A stretch of DNA of 64,000 nucleotides, from the NCBI GenBank assembly GCA_964019165.1, contig OZ025280.1, positions 13,324,428 to 13,388,427 of the forward strand, in the 5' to 3' direction. The DNA comes from Mastigias papua. Lineage: Eukaryota > Cnidaria > Scyphozoa > Rhizostomeae > Mastigiidae. Positions 1 to 13,258 of the stretch are shown here, in pieces; the first letter of the stretch is position 1, and every line of letters begins with the position of its first letter. A program made the translations under genes and the position numbers. A model generated the notes under the pieces. The model made no database searches. It worked only from the letters and a program-made list of their open reading frames with translations, and was not told the DNA's origin.

Positions 1-21
1 CCAGGTGCAGTAGCCAGTCTG

Positions 22-3000
22 ATGAGAACAGTAAAACGTAAAGTTCCAAAATGTTATGGGTGTGGTGAAAAAGGGCACAAGAAAAATGACTGCAAGTTGG
101 CTGGAAATTTGTATTGCACGACATGTAATAAAAGTGGCCACAATAATAAAGCCTGTAGAGCAAAAGGGAAAAAGAAAGACGAAATGACTGGAGCAGTGTC
201 TATGATTGAAATTAATGACACTAAAGTGTGTAAACGACCCATGAACAATTGTAAGTCTATGGTGGACAGCGGATGTTCAAAAACTGTCATCAATTGCAAG
301 CCTATGTTCAAGAATTTCAACGTGCTGAATGGTGATGAGTACATTGTCAAATTGGCCAATGGTGACATTATAGATGGCGCAATTGAAGGCTGCGGTGATG
401 CTGTGATACCCATGGAAGACAGTCAAGGCAGAGTTCATGAAGTAAATTTCTCAAATGTCCTGTATTCGTCCAAGTTTCCTATGTCTCTGATAAGTGTCGC
501 ACAAACCTGTAAAACGATGACTGCATCATTTCATTTTGACACATCTAAAGGTAAGAGTTATATGACATTGAAAGGCAAATGCTACAATATGACTCAAATT
601 GAAAACCTGTTTTACTTGGAAATGAAAAGTGGTGTGGAAGTGAATGCTGTGCGTACCGCAAGTGAATGGCATAAAGGTTTTGCACATGCTTCACACGATA
701 CTATTGCTAAAATGCCTGCTTGGATTGAGGACATGGAAATCTCAGGAGCTGATAAACAATCATGCGAAAATTGCATTAAAGGATAAATGCACAGAGAAAA
801 CATCGGAAAAGGGCAAATTGCTAACAGTCACAGTCCATTAGAAGTCATACATTCGGACACATGTGAAATGCCGATAGCTTCCAAAGGTGGCTACAAGCAT
901 GTAATAATTTTCCTCGATGACTATTCTGGATATACTTTTATCTATTTGCTGAAACGAAAGAGCGATAGTCATTTGGCGCTGAAAATGTTCCTAAATCACA
1001 TTAAAAGCAGCCACATTGCTCAATTACATACTGATTGCGGAACCGAGTACGTGAATGAGGAATTTCTTGCGGAGCTCACAAATAATGGAATTCGACATAC
1101 AACATCTACGCCTTATGTGCACAATCAAAATGGCAAAGCAGAACGCTGTTTCAGAACCTTGACCGAAGCGACTAGATGTTTGCTGATTGAAAGCAAATTG
1201 GATCAGAAATATTGGGATTACGCCGTACGCTATGCACATTTGGTACGCAATTTTTGTCCCGGTCCCAGAAATGCAAAGATGAGCAAATATGAATTATTTT
1301 ACGGGGAAAAGCCAAGTGTTGCAAAGCTGAAAATCTTTGGCGAAGTCTGCATGTCCTATGACGAACGACAGAAAACAAAGTTAGACGATCGCTGTAGATT
1401 AGGTTACTTTCTTGGTATTGACTCAAAAAGTGGAAGTTACTACTTTTTAGACAGTGATACCGAACAAGTCTGTATTACCAATTCAATCAGAACAATGAAA
1501 GAACCAAGAGAGCAGCAGGTCAACAATGAAGACACAGAGGATGCCGTTTACCCATTAGAAAATCCGCCTCCGGGAGGAAGTCACATTTTGGAGGGAGACA
1601 TGGGCAACGACGATCCTTGTGTACAACCAGTCATTGAAAATCAGAATAACGATGATGCTGATGCGATTTCTGATGAAAGCAACTCAGATTATGCAAATGC
1701 AAGTGACAGTGAAGACGATATTCATCCTGTCAATGTTAGGCCACAACGTGCAACTGAGCGACCCAAACACCTTAATGACTATGAAGTAGATTGGTCGGGT
1801 GCCTGTTGGATTGGCATGTGTAAGCCTGAAAGCTACCAAGAAGCTGTTAATGGCAAGAATGCAGTTGAATGGCAAACAGCAATAAATTACGAACTGCAAG
1901 CCTTGGAAAAAAATGACACATGGGAAATTGTAAACAGACCAGAAAAGGCCAACATTATTTCACCAAAGTGGGTATTTGCTATCAAAGGTGATACTTCTCT
2001 CAGAGCCCGTTTAGTTGCAAAAGGATGTTCGCAAAAATACGGCATAGATTATGAAGAAGTCTTTTCGCCGACTGTAAACAAAGACACTTTACGACTTATG
2101 CTACAAGTAGCTGTCAACAAGCAGTACGTGATTCATCAAATCGACGTAAAAAGCGCGTACTTGAATGGAAAAATCGATGCAGGTATTTACATGAATGCAC
2201 CAGAAGGAATGCAAATCGAAAAGGGACAATGTCTCAAATTGAAAAAGTCCCTCTATGGCCTAAAACAATCGGGAAAAATTTGGAACGGAACTTTGAGCGA
2301 ATTCTTAGTGACAAAGGTAAAGTTCCTTCGTTCATCCAAGGATCCATGTTTGTTTATGAAAAAGGGGATCTTCATTGGAATTTGGGTTGATGATATTGTG
2401 ATTTGTTGTGAAAATAAAGACTGAGAAAATGAATTCAAACGTGATATTGCTAGAGAATTCCCCATTGACGATCGTGGAGAAATTTCCGAATTTCTTGGAA
2501 TGGAATTCAAATATGAAAATGGTCAACTGAGCATCTCTCAGGAAAAGTATGTCAACAAGTTATTAGACGAATTTGGAATGACTCATTGCAAAACAGTAGA
2601 AACACCAATGGTACTTAGCAAAGTGGTGAAAACTACGATAGTGTGTGATGTGAACTATAGGAAGTTAATTGGTGGCCTATTATATATTGCTACGAACACA
2701 CGTCCAGATATAAGCTCTATTATATATTGCTACGAACACACGTCCAGATATAAGCTTCAGTGTTGCTTACTTATCGCGAAGTTTGAACAATCCATCATTA
2801 ACAGATTGAGAATGTGGACAACGAATTCTACAATACCTTAAAAGCACCAAACATCACAAGCTGATTTATGCAAAAATGGAAAAGGAGAAATTCATATCCT
2901 ACAGTGACGCAGATTTTGCAAACGAAGATGACCAGAAATCTGTGAGCGGATACGTTATTTACGGAACAGCACCAATAGCTTGGGCTAGCAAAAAGCAAAC

Positions 3001-3346
3001 AACTGTTGCGCAATCAACATGCGAAGCTGAATATATCGCACTAAACACTGTTGTTAATTTGCAAAGATATCTTGGCGAAATGTACCGCGAGCTGACCGGA
3101 TTAGAGATTGATATTACAAACCTTGTGGACAATCAAAGCGCTATTAAAATTGCAAAAAGTTTGGACACTAAGCGAAGCAAGCACTTTGATGTACGTTACT
3201 ACGCAACAAAGGAATACTTTTCGACAAGGGAAAACGCATTGAAATACGTGGAATCGAAACGAAACATTGCAGATGGACTTACAAAGCCATTGCAACTTGA
3301 AAGATTTAAACAATTTTGTGCAGATTTAGACTTTTTACACCCTTAA
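22..3346 (+). pseudogene. copia Gag-Pol polyprotein, broken
   Basis: Two CCHC zinc knuckles (CYGCGEKGHKKNDC, CTTCNKSGHNNKAC) start the reading. The aspartic protease motif MVDSGCSKT follows, then the integrase HHCC zinc region around 668-780. The integrase core has its acidic residues in CEMPIASKGG, LHTDCGTEYV and NQNGKAER. Reverse transcriptase ends in WVDDIVI, and RNase H contains SYSDADFANEDD and STCEAEYIAL. One frame carries everything up to about 2716. It is broken by TAA at 784-786 inside integrase and TGA at 2422-2424 just after the WVDD motif. A 40-bp tandem duplication then shifts RNase H into the next frame (2876-3346). Family assignment is from motifs and domain order, and is firm. 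No protein can be made from this copy. Confidence 0.9.
2677..2756 (+). repeat. 40-bp perfect tandem duplication inside copia RT
   Basis: Bases 2677-2716 and 2717-2756 are identical. Forty is not a multiple of three, so the duplication alone explains the frame change between reverse transcriptase (frame 1) and RNase H (frame 2). Confidence 0.95.
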
Positions 3347-3357
3347 GTCAGAGGGAG

Positions 3358-3566
3358 TGTTCAAGGACTTCCGGAGTATAAAATAAACAATGAACAAGAT
3401 TCGACGATTACCATATTTGGAATGATCAAAAATAGTTTTGTTATATACTCATATGCGCACGTTTTGTTACCAATTGCAGTTATGTTATGTTGATGGAATA
3501 CGTTTATCTCTAAATCATAAAGTTATCATTTTATTTATGGTTGCTCTGCTAAGACCCCCTGTTACA
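3358..3566 (+). repeat. probable copia 3' LTR
   Basis: It begins TGTTC directly after the purine tract GAGGGAG and contains a TATAAAATAA-like box around 3378. The end is uncertain because the partner LTR is outside the window. Confidence 0.45.
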
Positions 3567-3640
3567 ATCACTCGTCGTGCAATCCACTATAAACTAAGAA
3601 TTCTTCAATACAGCAATATCTCCCATATGTCTATAGGGAC

Positions 3641-3829
3641 TTGTCAGACCAACAACACTACAGAGTACAGCCTGACAATTTGTCAGAAACCGAAAAATCA
3701 TCTCTCAAGGAAATGGTCTCTAACCCTCATAATATTATTAACCCGTCAGACAAAGAAGGCAAAATCGTTATACTAGATCTCGATGATTATAGTAATGAAG
3801 CCAAAAGCCCATTATCTTATTATAATTGA
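3641..3829 (+). pseudogene. Penelope-like RT N-terminal fragment
   Basis: A short open stretch contains NPSDKEGKIVILDLDDY followed by SPLSYYN. This resembles the conserved start of Penelope-like reverse transcriptase; the larger copy at 37 kb has RADKGNSVVIINNDDY at the equivalent place. The remainder of the element is absent. The next bases, 3830-4317, hold nothing I recognise. Confidence 0.5.
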
Positions 3830-4320
3830 TTACCAATATGATAACATTTCTTGAACAACTAGTTCATTACATAGGCCATTATAAATGTTTAACTATTGTT
3901 TTCTTTACACTTTAAGGCAAATTTAGCAACTACTTTTAAAGTCAATAATCTATATTCTTTTCAAAACAGGGCCCTCATTGATAGCAGTGCCTTTTGGCAC
4001 TGAAAGGGTTTGTATCCTGTATAAATATTTCTACCACTATTCTTCCTGAAATGTGTTGGTAACGATTGTAAAAAAATTCCAAATTAGGAATTTGAAACCA
4101 CTGGTAACATGATGACGTGCTCATAATCAAAACGAGTATTTCAAAAGTGTGATTAGGTAAAGACAAATTAGTTAACAAATGTATATACTTTTGAGTACCG
4201 AATAATCCCCCCTATCCCCGATTGTTAAAATCCTGTTCATTAATTTTGAAGATTTTTCAGAGATACTGTATTTTTTGCAGGGAATATTTTTAATTTTTTT
4301 CGGCACTGAAAAGTACATAA

Positions 4321-5007
4321 GGGGTCAGTCATTTATAACTCTGGGTACCGGGGGGCGGGTTAGAATTTACAAACTGGTCAAAAGTTTTATAACTCTTCAA
4401 TTTTTGTCTAAAAGTTTTCATACCCTATGGAAAAATAAGTAATAAAGTTCATATCCCCATTTGCTATCTACCCTGTAAGGATTTTAGCATAGATTTCTTC
4501 ATTGCTACTTTTAAAGTCACCATTGCCACTATCATCTACTTGAAAGATCATATAAAAGAGAATGTGTTCTGCAAAAGTACTTCCTAGGAAAAATTGCATG
4601 GAAAACCTGTGTATACAATGTTGTAAATATCATTCTTTGTGAGATTTCTTTGTATAAGGCATAGAAAAGTTTTCATGAAAAGCTGATTTATGCTTGAAAC
4701 TTCATTTGAGCAAACAGCTGTGATGAATGCTAATAAGAGCACTACAAGAACACAGTATACCACAAAAAACGTAAATCAGAGAAAAATTGCTATTGGATAA
4801 ACTCAGGCAACTAGATACGTATACAGTGATCAATAGACTTCTGCAGGTCATCAAGTTGATTTTCATTAGATTTTGTCTCTAAAGGATGTTGTATCCCTCA
4901 AAAATTCTCTACAAAGTTTCATACCCCCAAGGTATCCTAGAAAAAGTTTTCATGCCCTACCCAATTCTAGCCCGCCCTACTACCCAGAGTTATAAATGAC
5001 TGACCCC
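4321..5007. mobile_element. Harbinger-like MITE with TAA target duplication
   Basis: A 687-bp element with no coding capacity. Its ends are perfect 27-bp inverted repeats (4321-4347 and 4981-5007, outermost GGGGTCAGTC), with imperfect similarity continuing about 20 bp inward. TAA flanks both ends (4318-4320 and 5008-5010). A 3-bp TWA duplication with a G-rich tip is typical of PIF/Harbinger; the superfamily assignment is inference. Confidence 0.75.
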
Positions 5008-5350
5008 TAACTAAGCAATGTAAGTATATACACACGAGTAGAATCACAAACTATAACGTAAATAATCTAAATGGTCCCCTTCGGGGTTATTTATTTTCTT
5101 TTCGATGAGGCTTATTCCAGGGACATTACATGACACATGCTCCATAACACCCTCCTGCCAACATTTGCACGCAAAGCGGGGTTTCAAGATACAAATCAAT
5201 TCAATGAGTTGGAATAACTGAAAGACATATTCCATAATTTTCGCACACACTTGCGAATGACCTTCACATTTGGATTCCTGGCCCCTACACCTACCGACTA
5301 GCTTTTCTTATATTGACCTATGCATACGTTCACAAGTTGTAAATTAGTAG

Positions 5351-6660
5351 CTACCATTTCATAATCCACAAACTACCACAAGAAGTATGTTCAATACCCA
5401 TCAGCTGTGCAACCGTTTGAACAAACAATTTCTTGCACTCAATGTCACGAATAATCAGAGAGCCTCCATCACGGCCATGAAAGCGATTGTTCATCATGTT
5501 AATGAATGCCACAAAATGTGGATCCATCATTAATACTAGTGTTTTAGAGTCAACAGTATAAAGTGCACTTTTCCTGCGTCTCGTCGCACATATCTGAGCA
5601 ACTTGAAGTTCTAATAATAAGTCTGCGTCAACATTTTCAATGAATACAGGATACTCTTCAAAGCTATTGATTGTAATCATTTCTTTTAATAAAGTAGCAC
5701 CCTTATTTGCTGACATATCACCGTTAGGCAAACATGCTTTGAAAAATTCGTATACTTTCATTCCTTCAGAAAGTGCATGACAAATCAACTGAACCAGTGA
5801 CAGAAATTGCCGGCATTTTGCCCACATACCTATTGGCATATCAATTTGTGACTTTTCAAGGAGATAGCAGAGAATAAAGCCACTAAATATGCTTACTCTT
5901 TGGTCAAATGACTTGTCAACTGGAACAATATCTGCAGATTTACTCTGCTTACAGGCGAGGAGAGAAACATCATTAGAAAGTAGGAGGACTTCAGTGTCAC
6001 ACTCGAACGTATCATAAAGGAGAACACACGGGTTCAAGTCATATAACAGCAAGCATTGCGATATTTCCAGATTTACTTTCTGGAAAGCAACGATATTTCC
6101 ATCGTCATTGACAGTACTGTCATCATCGGACTCTTCACGATTAAGGTCAGGTGCAAAGCTGGAGGCAGCAGCTACTTTGTCAAAGTATGCCTCTGTCGCA
6201 CTAACAATAGTCATATCGACAGAGTATATAACTGAGAACTCTTCCGCTGCTTTCCTTAACTGTGAGTAAGCAAAGTGTGGATTCCCTGTCTCAATAGAGA
6301 TTGGAAACCAAGTGCAATAGCTCTAGTGGTTACATTGCAACTGTACCTATCAGATGGCTACAACAGAGAAAGAACAATAAATCAATACAAGAATTGCTAG
6401 CTATCAATAGGAATAATATGCACATTGTTGGGCAACTTTGCTGCTAAGGTGCAGTATATGAATTAGCATCAAGTAGCAAATAACCTAATCTAGCCTGCAA
6501 CCAGTATTCATCCCTACAAGCAATTTACCATAAACTACTGAATCTGAAACAAGCATTACCAAAGAAGCTGCTCCTTCCGAAAGTATAGCAGTTTGTTGAT
6601 CAGAGCCTGAAAGAGCAATCGACAAGGGTTACTTTTTGGACTATAACAGAACTCACCCAT
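5351..6660 (-). CDS. unidentified spliced gene downstream of the KDZ gene
   Basis: The main exon runs from about 6322 down to a TAG at 5351 and encodes some 320 residues with no motif I recognise. It has an acidic patch (NREESDDDSTVNDDG) near one third of its length. Two small upstream exons fit by phase: an ATG plus one base at 6657-6660, and 6560-6606, giving a 17-codon start that joins in frame. A stronger acceptor just upstream of 6322 opens another frame that soon stops, so a frameshift or a different model is possible. It starts only about 100 bp past the stop of the KDZ gene on the same strand, so it could be a second gene of that element. Function unknown; exon structure tentative. 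Confidence 0.4.
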
Positions 6661-7947
6661 GATATATAGAGGTGAATTATTTGCAAGATAGTTATTTACA
6701 TGTTATTTAACACCCAGCTCAGTAGAAATGTTTTAAGAGAGGAATGCGACATCCAATACTTCATAAATCCATGAAACTCTCGATACCTTCGTGTCCATTG
6801 CTGTTAGTGATTCCTTCGATCTCTAGCAATTCGCTTTCTAAATATGGTATGACCTTTTCAACGTAAAATCTCATATAGTCGCACATCTCGTGCTGAAGTA
6901 TGGCAATCTCCTCTTCAGCCCTCCGCTTGCAGATTAGTTTTTCAAAAATCTGTCGCCTTACTGACAATGATTCACCTACGTTAAAGAACAGAAGCAGACA
7001 TACCAATTTCAGGGTCACTTGATTCCTAATGCAGAGTATTCTATTGTTATAGTACATTCTGGCATACCATATATAGATATAATCCCTCGCTAACAATTAA
7101 AGCAATAAAAGCATCACAAAGAATAACCTTCAATTGAATCATGCTCCATCCAAAACAGTTTCCCGTTATTCACATCAGACACCACTATTGGCGTTAGTTT
7201 CAAGTCAGCTGCTAGAGAAGTATAAATAAAGACTTTTTTTTCTATACATTCTTGCTGCTTTCTTGCCTTCTTCATGAGCTGAACAAAATGCTTGCTCGTT
7301 TCTACAACGCGAACCATATTGTTTTAGGTGTAAGAAAGGGAAGGAATATGGCATGCAAAGCATTGAAAGAAACTATACACAAATGGGATGGCAAATGGAG
7401 AATTGAAGGAGGTAGAAGCCTGGAAGTAATTATCGAGGCAGCAATTATAAATCTGATTGGTGTACTGTAGTAAGATTGAACATAAAGGCAATGTTTACAT
7501 TGCCGCTCAAAGTTTCTATAGCATCCTATTTCTCATCTTGGCAATTTCTGTCACTCTTACCGGCAAATTTGCGTGCATTGGCTGAAATTTGGAACTTTGA
7601 GAGAAAAGCCTTCTCCAACTGTAGTTGTAGGGCTTTCAATAAGTCAAGCTGCATATTGCATAAAGGGGTGCTGCAATCAATGTTTTCCATACAAGAGAAA
7701 TTACGAATCGCGTCCATCTGCTTTACTTCTAAAGTTCTTATATCATGTTTTCTTGGCTCCCTAATTGCACTGTATTGTCTATAGAACTTGCAATAGTCTT
7801 CTTTGTTGATTCCTTCGTTCTCCTCAGGAAGGTTTTGAAGGCTACATAGTTCTGCAAGCTGAATAACATACTCCTCCAAATAGGTATGACAGACCGATTC
7901 TCTCGACTCTTTTCAAGCTAAAAGGAGGAAAGCATTATGTCCATATA

Positions 7948-7951
<4 letters not shown>

Positions 7952-7990
<39 letters not shown>
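7952..7990. repeat. (GT)n microsatellite
   Basis: About 20 GT units in an intron of the KDZ gene. Confidence 0.95.
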
Positions 7991-7993
<3 letters not shown>

Positions 7994-8469
7994 TGTTTGT
8001 GTCTGTGCCTCTCTACTTATATTACATGTTACTATATGTATACATACAATACATGAAAAAATTAAGACAATTAAGTATCTCCATCCTTTCCTCCTAGATA
8101 AACGTCTCCTTAAATTATAGTAAGAGGAAGGAAACAAGTTTCATCTTTATCACAGTTGCAAAATGTCCTTCACTGACCTCTAGCAAACTCCTGTAAATCC
8201 AACTTCCATCTATCGAAATCAACGCAACTGCATTCAATGCTGCTTTCACAACAAAGAGCTAGAAACTCTTTCTCCGCGACGTTCAAGGAATTTTGAGCCC
8301 AGAATTGGTACAATAACTACTTAAAGTGCAATAAATAACTACTAAGAACAGTGTTTTGTAGCAACGATGATGGTTCTAAGCAAATGCAATTCTCTTTGCT
8401 TGTCATATATCATTCAGTAAAATTACAAACTATACTTAGAACTTTCATTGATGTCAACTAAGTTTTTTT

Positions 8470-11400
8470 TTATATCATTATAAAAAGTTACAATATAATG
8501 CTACATTCTACTATACTCTACTTACTATACAATACTACAAGGAACTATACCATGGAGAGCAAAAGACAATGTCTACCCCATGGCAACACATTAAGACATA
8601 CAATTCAACTAAATACACACCCACAGAATGATACACACACTATACGATACTGACAGATCCTGGAGTCTGTTTCACACCTGGCACCAGACCAGCGACGGAG
8701 GCTCCTGATGCTGAACAATAGAAACTCTGGCAGAGAGAGCAACCAACAACAGCAATAATTGCTGCTGTTCCTGCCTCCCCCCGGAGTTCCCACTGCCCAT
8801 GACACCGTGCCTCCAGGTTGTCTGGGTTTAAGGATCACGATTTGGATCACGATATAGTGTAGATAGACTGTCTGGAATCCACTGCAAAACAGACTCAAGG
8901 AACTGGAAAACAAATAAAGGGAGAAAAAGGAGACTTTGTGGGGGGGTATAGTGGCTACTTTAAACCATTTCAGTTGAACCTACCTGTTTGGTTAATGAAA
9001 TTTAGAGTTGATTTTAGTATGTTTTTATTACTATCAGTAGGAAGGTCTTTATCACCATACAATAAAATTTGGACCATCGCATTATTTGGGAGGTTGTTTA
9101 TTCGAACATATGGTCACAATAAGTCTGAAACTCCAGCAAGAAGGTCTCGTCGTTGAATGTCAAATGAAGGGCAGAGCAACAACAAGTGCTCCGTATCCTC
9201 AATGCCATCGTTCGTTGGGCACATTGGGTCAATGGTATCTCAAAAAGTATGACTGACTTTGTGAAACTTTCATTTACTGAGACCGACCCTTATTGGGTAA
9301 GATACGTTAAGCCTACTGGGTCATGAATACCAAATACAGAGTTTGCAGGGGGGCGAATTATTGACAAAAGCTTTTTCTTAAAAACAGCAACAGACGGTGC
9401 ATGCCACATTTCTGGATCAAGCTTGTTCCATTCATGTAAGCAGTTGGGATAAAAGCCGGATTGAAATTGCTCGGTTCTTACCCTTATCCACCCAACAACA
9501 TTCTGGTTGCGAAGAGAGTAATTTGACTGATGAGGCTGTGGGATCGGTTCTTTTGTGTACAAGGGTGTGAGATTATTCAAAATGTTATAGAACAAGGTTA
9601 GGCGTCTACTCCATCTTCGGGAGCTCAGCAACTCCCAGCCAAGTTCAATGTACAGCTTTTCCCGTGATGTTCCCTTCCAAGTCCCTGTTACAGCGCGGGC
9701 AGCAGAGTACTGAACGGATTCTAATTTTTCCATTACATTTGATAAACTGATGTTTTGACTGAATTCGCATATTTTAGCTGGTATGTGATAGATAACATCC
9801 CCGTAGTCTAAATGTGGTCGCACATAAAGCTTATATAGTTCTCTTAGGGTATGTCTGGGTAGATATTTTGAGAGATATTTCAGCAAACCAATGCTCTTTC
9901 TCGTTTTAGAGATAGCAGATTTTATATGAGCCGAGACCAAAAGCTTTGAATCTAAGATAATGCCTAAATGTTTATGTTCTTTTACTTTTTTTACAGGTAT
10001 CTTGTTAAAGAGAATCACTGGATGATCTGTTTCATTTCTGTTCCTTGAAAATAATAATTCAACTGCTTGCTTCTGTGGATCAGGATTAAATGACATTCTC
10101 CAATCATGGGCCCACTGACTAATCAATTGAAGGTCATGGTTCATATCACTTGCTGCTTCGTGAGTTTCTCGAACAACTGTAAATAAGGACATATCATTGT
10201 CGAAGAGTTTGACATTACATTTCAAGTCGGCAGTCAGATCATTTATGTATACGAGAAAAATAAGGGGCCTAAAATAGAACCCTGGGGCACTCCCACTGAA
10301 ATATTTCCCCAATTAGAACACTGTCAATTCAGAACAGTTCTCTGTTTCCGATCTGTAAGAAAACTTTGGATGAGAAAAAGAAGTTTCCCTGAGACACCAC
10401 ATCATTTTAATTTATAAATGAGACCATCATGCCATACCCTGTCAAAAGCTTTAGAAATGTCAAGATACACAGAACGTACCTCAAGAGGAGGATTACAGTC
10501 AAATGCCTTGAATATCGTATGCGTTATGTGAAGTAATTGGTTAATTGATGAGTCACCAGGACAAAAACCTGATTGACTAGGGTTCAGCACATTACATGAA
10601 ACAAAATGTGAGTATAGGGAGTCGTAAACGAGTTTTTCAAACATCTTCCCAAAGATTGGTAGAAGAGAAATAGGACGATAGTTACTCTTTACATTCTTTT
10701 CATTTTTCTTGTGAACGGGGACTACATTTGCACACTTCCATATGTCGGGAAATACACCCTGTCTCAAACAGTTTGTAAATATTATTTTAAGAGGAGTGAG
10801 TAATGAAGCATCCCTTATTTTTATCATTCTTATAGAAAATCCATCCCAGCCATGTGCCTTGTTAGGATTAAGAGATCTTATGATGTTTAGAATTTTTTCC
10901 TCAGAGATATTAAAGTCGTTTATCAAAGAAGTAGGTGCTGGAATATGTTGAGGAAGTTCACTACCTGTGTCTATTGTTGTACATTGGAGTATAAAATAGT
11001 CATTAAATAACTGAGCCTTTTCAGTAAAATCAGCTATAAATAATCCGCTCTCTAAAAGGGGTGGTATTATAGGAATCTTCGCCTTATTCAGAAGAGTATT
11101 GATTAAAGACCAGTATGCCTTGCAAGATGTCCCTGGGCTAGCTAAAGGTTGCCCTGTCTTATGGAGGTAATTTGTTTGGCGTCCTCAATCATTTTTGCAC
11201 CATCAGATATCATCTTTTGTATTCCCTCAAGCTTGTCACTTGGTTGACCATTCCTAACAAAAGTTTTATAAGCATGATTCTTTTTTCTGAGAAATTTTTT
11301 TACATTGTGCGTTATCCAGGGAGCTTCGCGAGGCTTTATCGTCTTAACTTGGTTCGGAATATAAGTACAGTAAATGTTCAAAAGGATTTCATTGAATAAT

Positions 11401-12300
11401 CTTACTTGCTCATTAGGGCATGTAATTTTATCAAGATGTTCCTGCCAATGAAACATTCCAATACTTTTCATAATGGTGACAAAATCTGCCTTATCATAAT
11501 ACCAGATTCTGCGCATGTGAGGGGGCAGTGTAACATTCGAGATAGATAACTTCCCATAAACGATTTGATGATGACATAGCTCATGCAGTGATGGATGAAC
11601 ACCAGACTCAATAATGAGGTTTGGTTGATCACTAAAAATCAAATCAATGCAGGATTTTGATTCATTCATTAAGTGGGTCGGTTCTGAGATTAGCTGGTGT
11701 AGACCAAGGTCAGATGTCATTATCTCAAATAGCTTTCCTTCATTATTTTCGATATCATTTTCCCACCATTGGGACGAATGGCAGTTGAAGTCACCGGTGA
11801 TTATAACAGAAAATGGATTTTCAGCATGCATTTTCGAAAGCAACAACTCAAAATTCGTCATAAAGTTTTCAAATTCACTATGATTTTGACTTGGACTTCT
11901 ATAAACAACTACAGAAAAGTACTTTTTCCTGTTTAGGTGGATCTCACGAACAATGCACTCTGGAAGAGTCACCAGGTCTGAACGATTTTTGGAAGGAAGC
12001 GAATCCCTAACATATAAACCAACGCCACCTATTTTTACATTTTGGGGATGCTTATCTTTGAGAAACATATAGCCATCTAATGAAAGCCTATCTTCATCAA
12101 CGGTGCTGTCAATTTGAGTTTCAACAATAACGATTAAGTCGTAGTTACACACCGAGTTATATGCTTCAATAAGGGAAACTCTTAGAAAATCATATGTAGT
12201 GATGCAATTCAAAGTCCACCAGCAAAAATCAAATGATTCCGGACCAGGATTAATTTCGACATAACCACTAAGCAAAATGGTCCTGAGAAACAACCATCCT
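8470..12300 (-). mobile_element. CR1-like LINE inside a KDZ intron
   Basis: A minus-strand non-LTR retrotransposon: endonuclease, reverse transcriptase, a C-terminal zinc-finger tail and a long 3' UTR reaching about 8470. A diverged copy of the 3' UTR end occurs at 18500-18620, which helps mark the family. The 5' end is close to 12300. It interrupts the KDZ gene between exons 13283-13400 and 8178-8316, in the same orientation. Confidence 0.8.
8970..12293 (-). pseudogene. LINE ORF2: endonuclease plus reverse transcriptase
   Basis: The first open part (11142-12293) begins with a 2A-like motif (GYVEINPGP) and then an APE-type endonuclease with VIVETQID, ITGDFNCHSSQWWEND, and a SLHELCHHQIVYG stretch where the family has SDH. 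Reverse transcriptase follows in two more frames: 10402-10926 (NPNKAHGWDGFS, NYRPISLLP, DISKAFDRVWH) and 9290-10312. The YADD-type catalytic box reads LFDNDMSLF, so a key aspartate pair is damaged. A C-terminal part with EDTEHLLLLCPSFD lies at about 8970-9290 in another frame. Frames change at least three times. This is the CR1/L2/Jockey type of element, dead in this copy. Confidence 0.85.
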
Positions 12301-12485
12301 ATTCATAATGCCCTAACCGTTTTGTATCTTTTCACCAGCTGTGCAGGAAGATTCAAGATTTTCCTGTTATTCCAATGCATTATGCATTCAGTAAGTAATT
12401 CTTCTCATCCTAAAAGGTATGGTTCTTTGTTAAAGCAGCGTGTATTTGAAGACACATCTGAAACACAAACTCAACTGCATTTACA

Positions 12486-12600
<115 letters not shown>

Positions 12601-12617
12601 TCTCATAATAAAAACAA

Positions 12618-12653
12618 CTGTTTAACGTTTCGCATATAGCTTCATCAGAAAAA
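12618..12653 (-). ncRNA. hammerhead-ribozyme-like core
   Basis: On the minus strand the bases read CTGATGA, a short GC hairpin, then GAAAC followed by a small palindrome (ACGT). This is the order of the hammerhead core CUGANGA, helix II, GAA, helix III. Flanking helix I is weak (three A-T pairs) and one extra base sits at the foot of helix II. Such cores occur in Penelope-type terminal repeats. Only a covariance-model search would settle it. Confidence 0.35.
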
Positions 12654-13071
12654 TCTTTACCTTTACTTTACAGAGCGCACATATATACATAACCAAAAGT
12701 GAATAAGTACAATGGAAACACATAAATAGAAACAATACCTTAGAAAAATAATTAGCGAACTTCACACCATCTAACTGGAGGCGTAAAAATGGCACTAAGA
12801 GGAAGAGAACAAAAGAAGAATAGAAGTAGAAAGAAAAATAGGAGCTCTACCCCTGAGGATAGAGCAAGTGCAAAGCACACAATAGATGTAGTAAAGAAAG
12901 GAAATGACAGAGGTTGAATGGAGAGATGCTGCCTGTTAATCCATACAGATATGGGAAATGAGTAAAAATGGACCGTAAAGAAACCAAGTTGAGTAGCACC
13001 TAGCAACATAGCTATACCAAGGCACAATGCCGAACTTACTTTTAAAAACTTTTAGTGGAAAGGCTATTGAA

Positions 13072-13258
<187 letters not shown>

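Larger units (their letters stand above)
1..3566 (+). mobile_element. Ty1/copia LTR retrotransposon, 5' end outside window
   Basis: Gag zinc knuckles, protease, integrase, reverse transcriptase and RNase H follow each other in copia order, then a purine-rich tract (3351-3357) and the likely start of the 3' LTR at 3358 (TGTTC). The 5' LTR lies outside the window, so the target duplication cannot be checked. The right LTR end near 3566 is a guess. The element is dead because of two in-frame stops and one tandem-duplication frameshift. Confidence 0.88.

Noticed and set aside
8605..8913. Cysteine/serine-rich 102-residue minus-strand protein
   Set aside because: Lies in the 3' UTR of the LINE and has no start context or motif.
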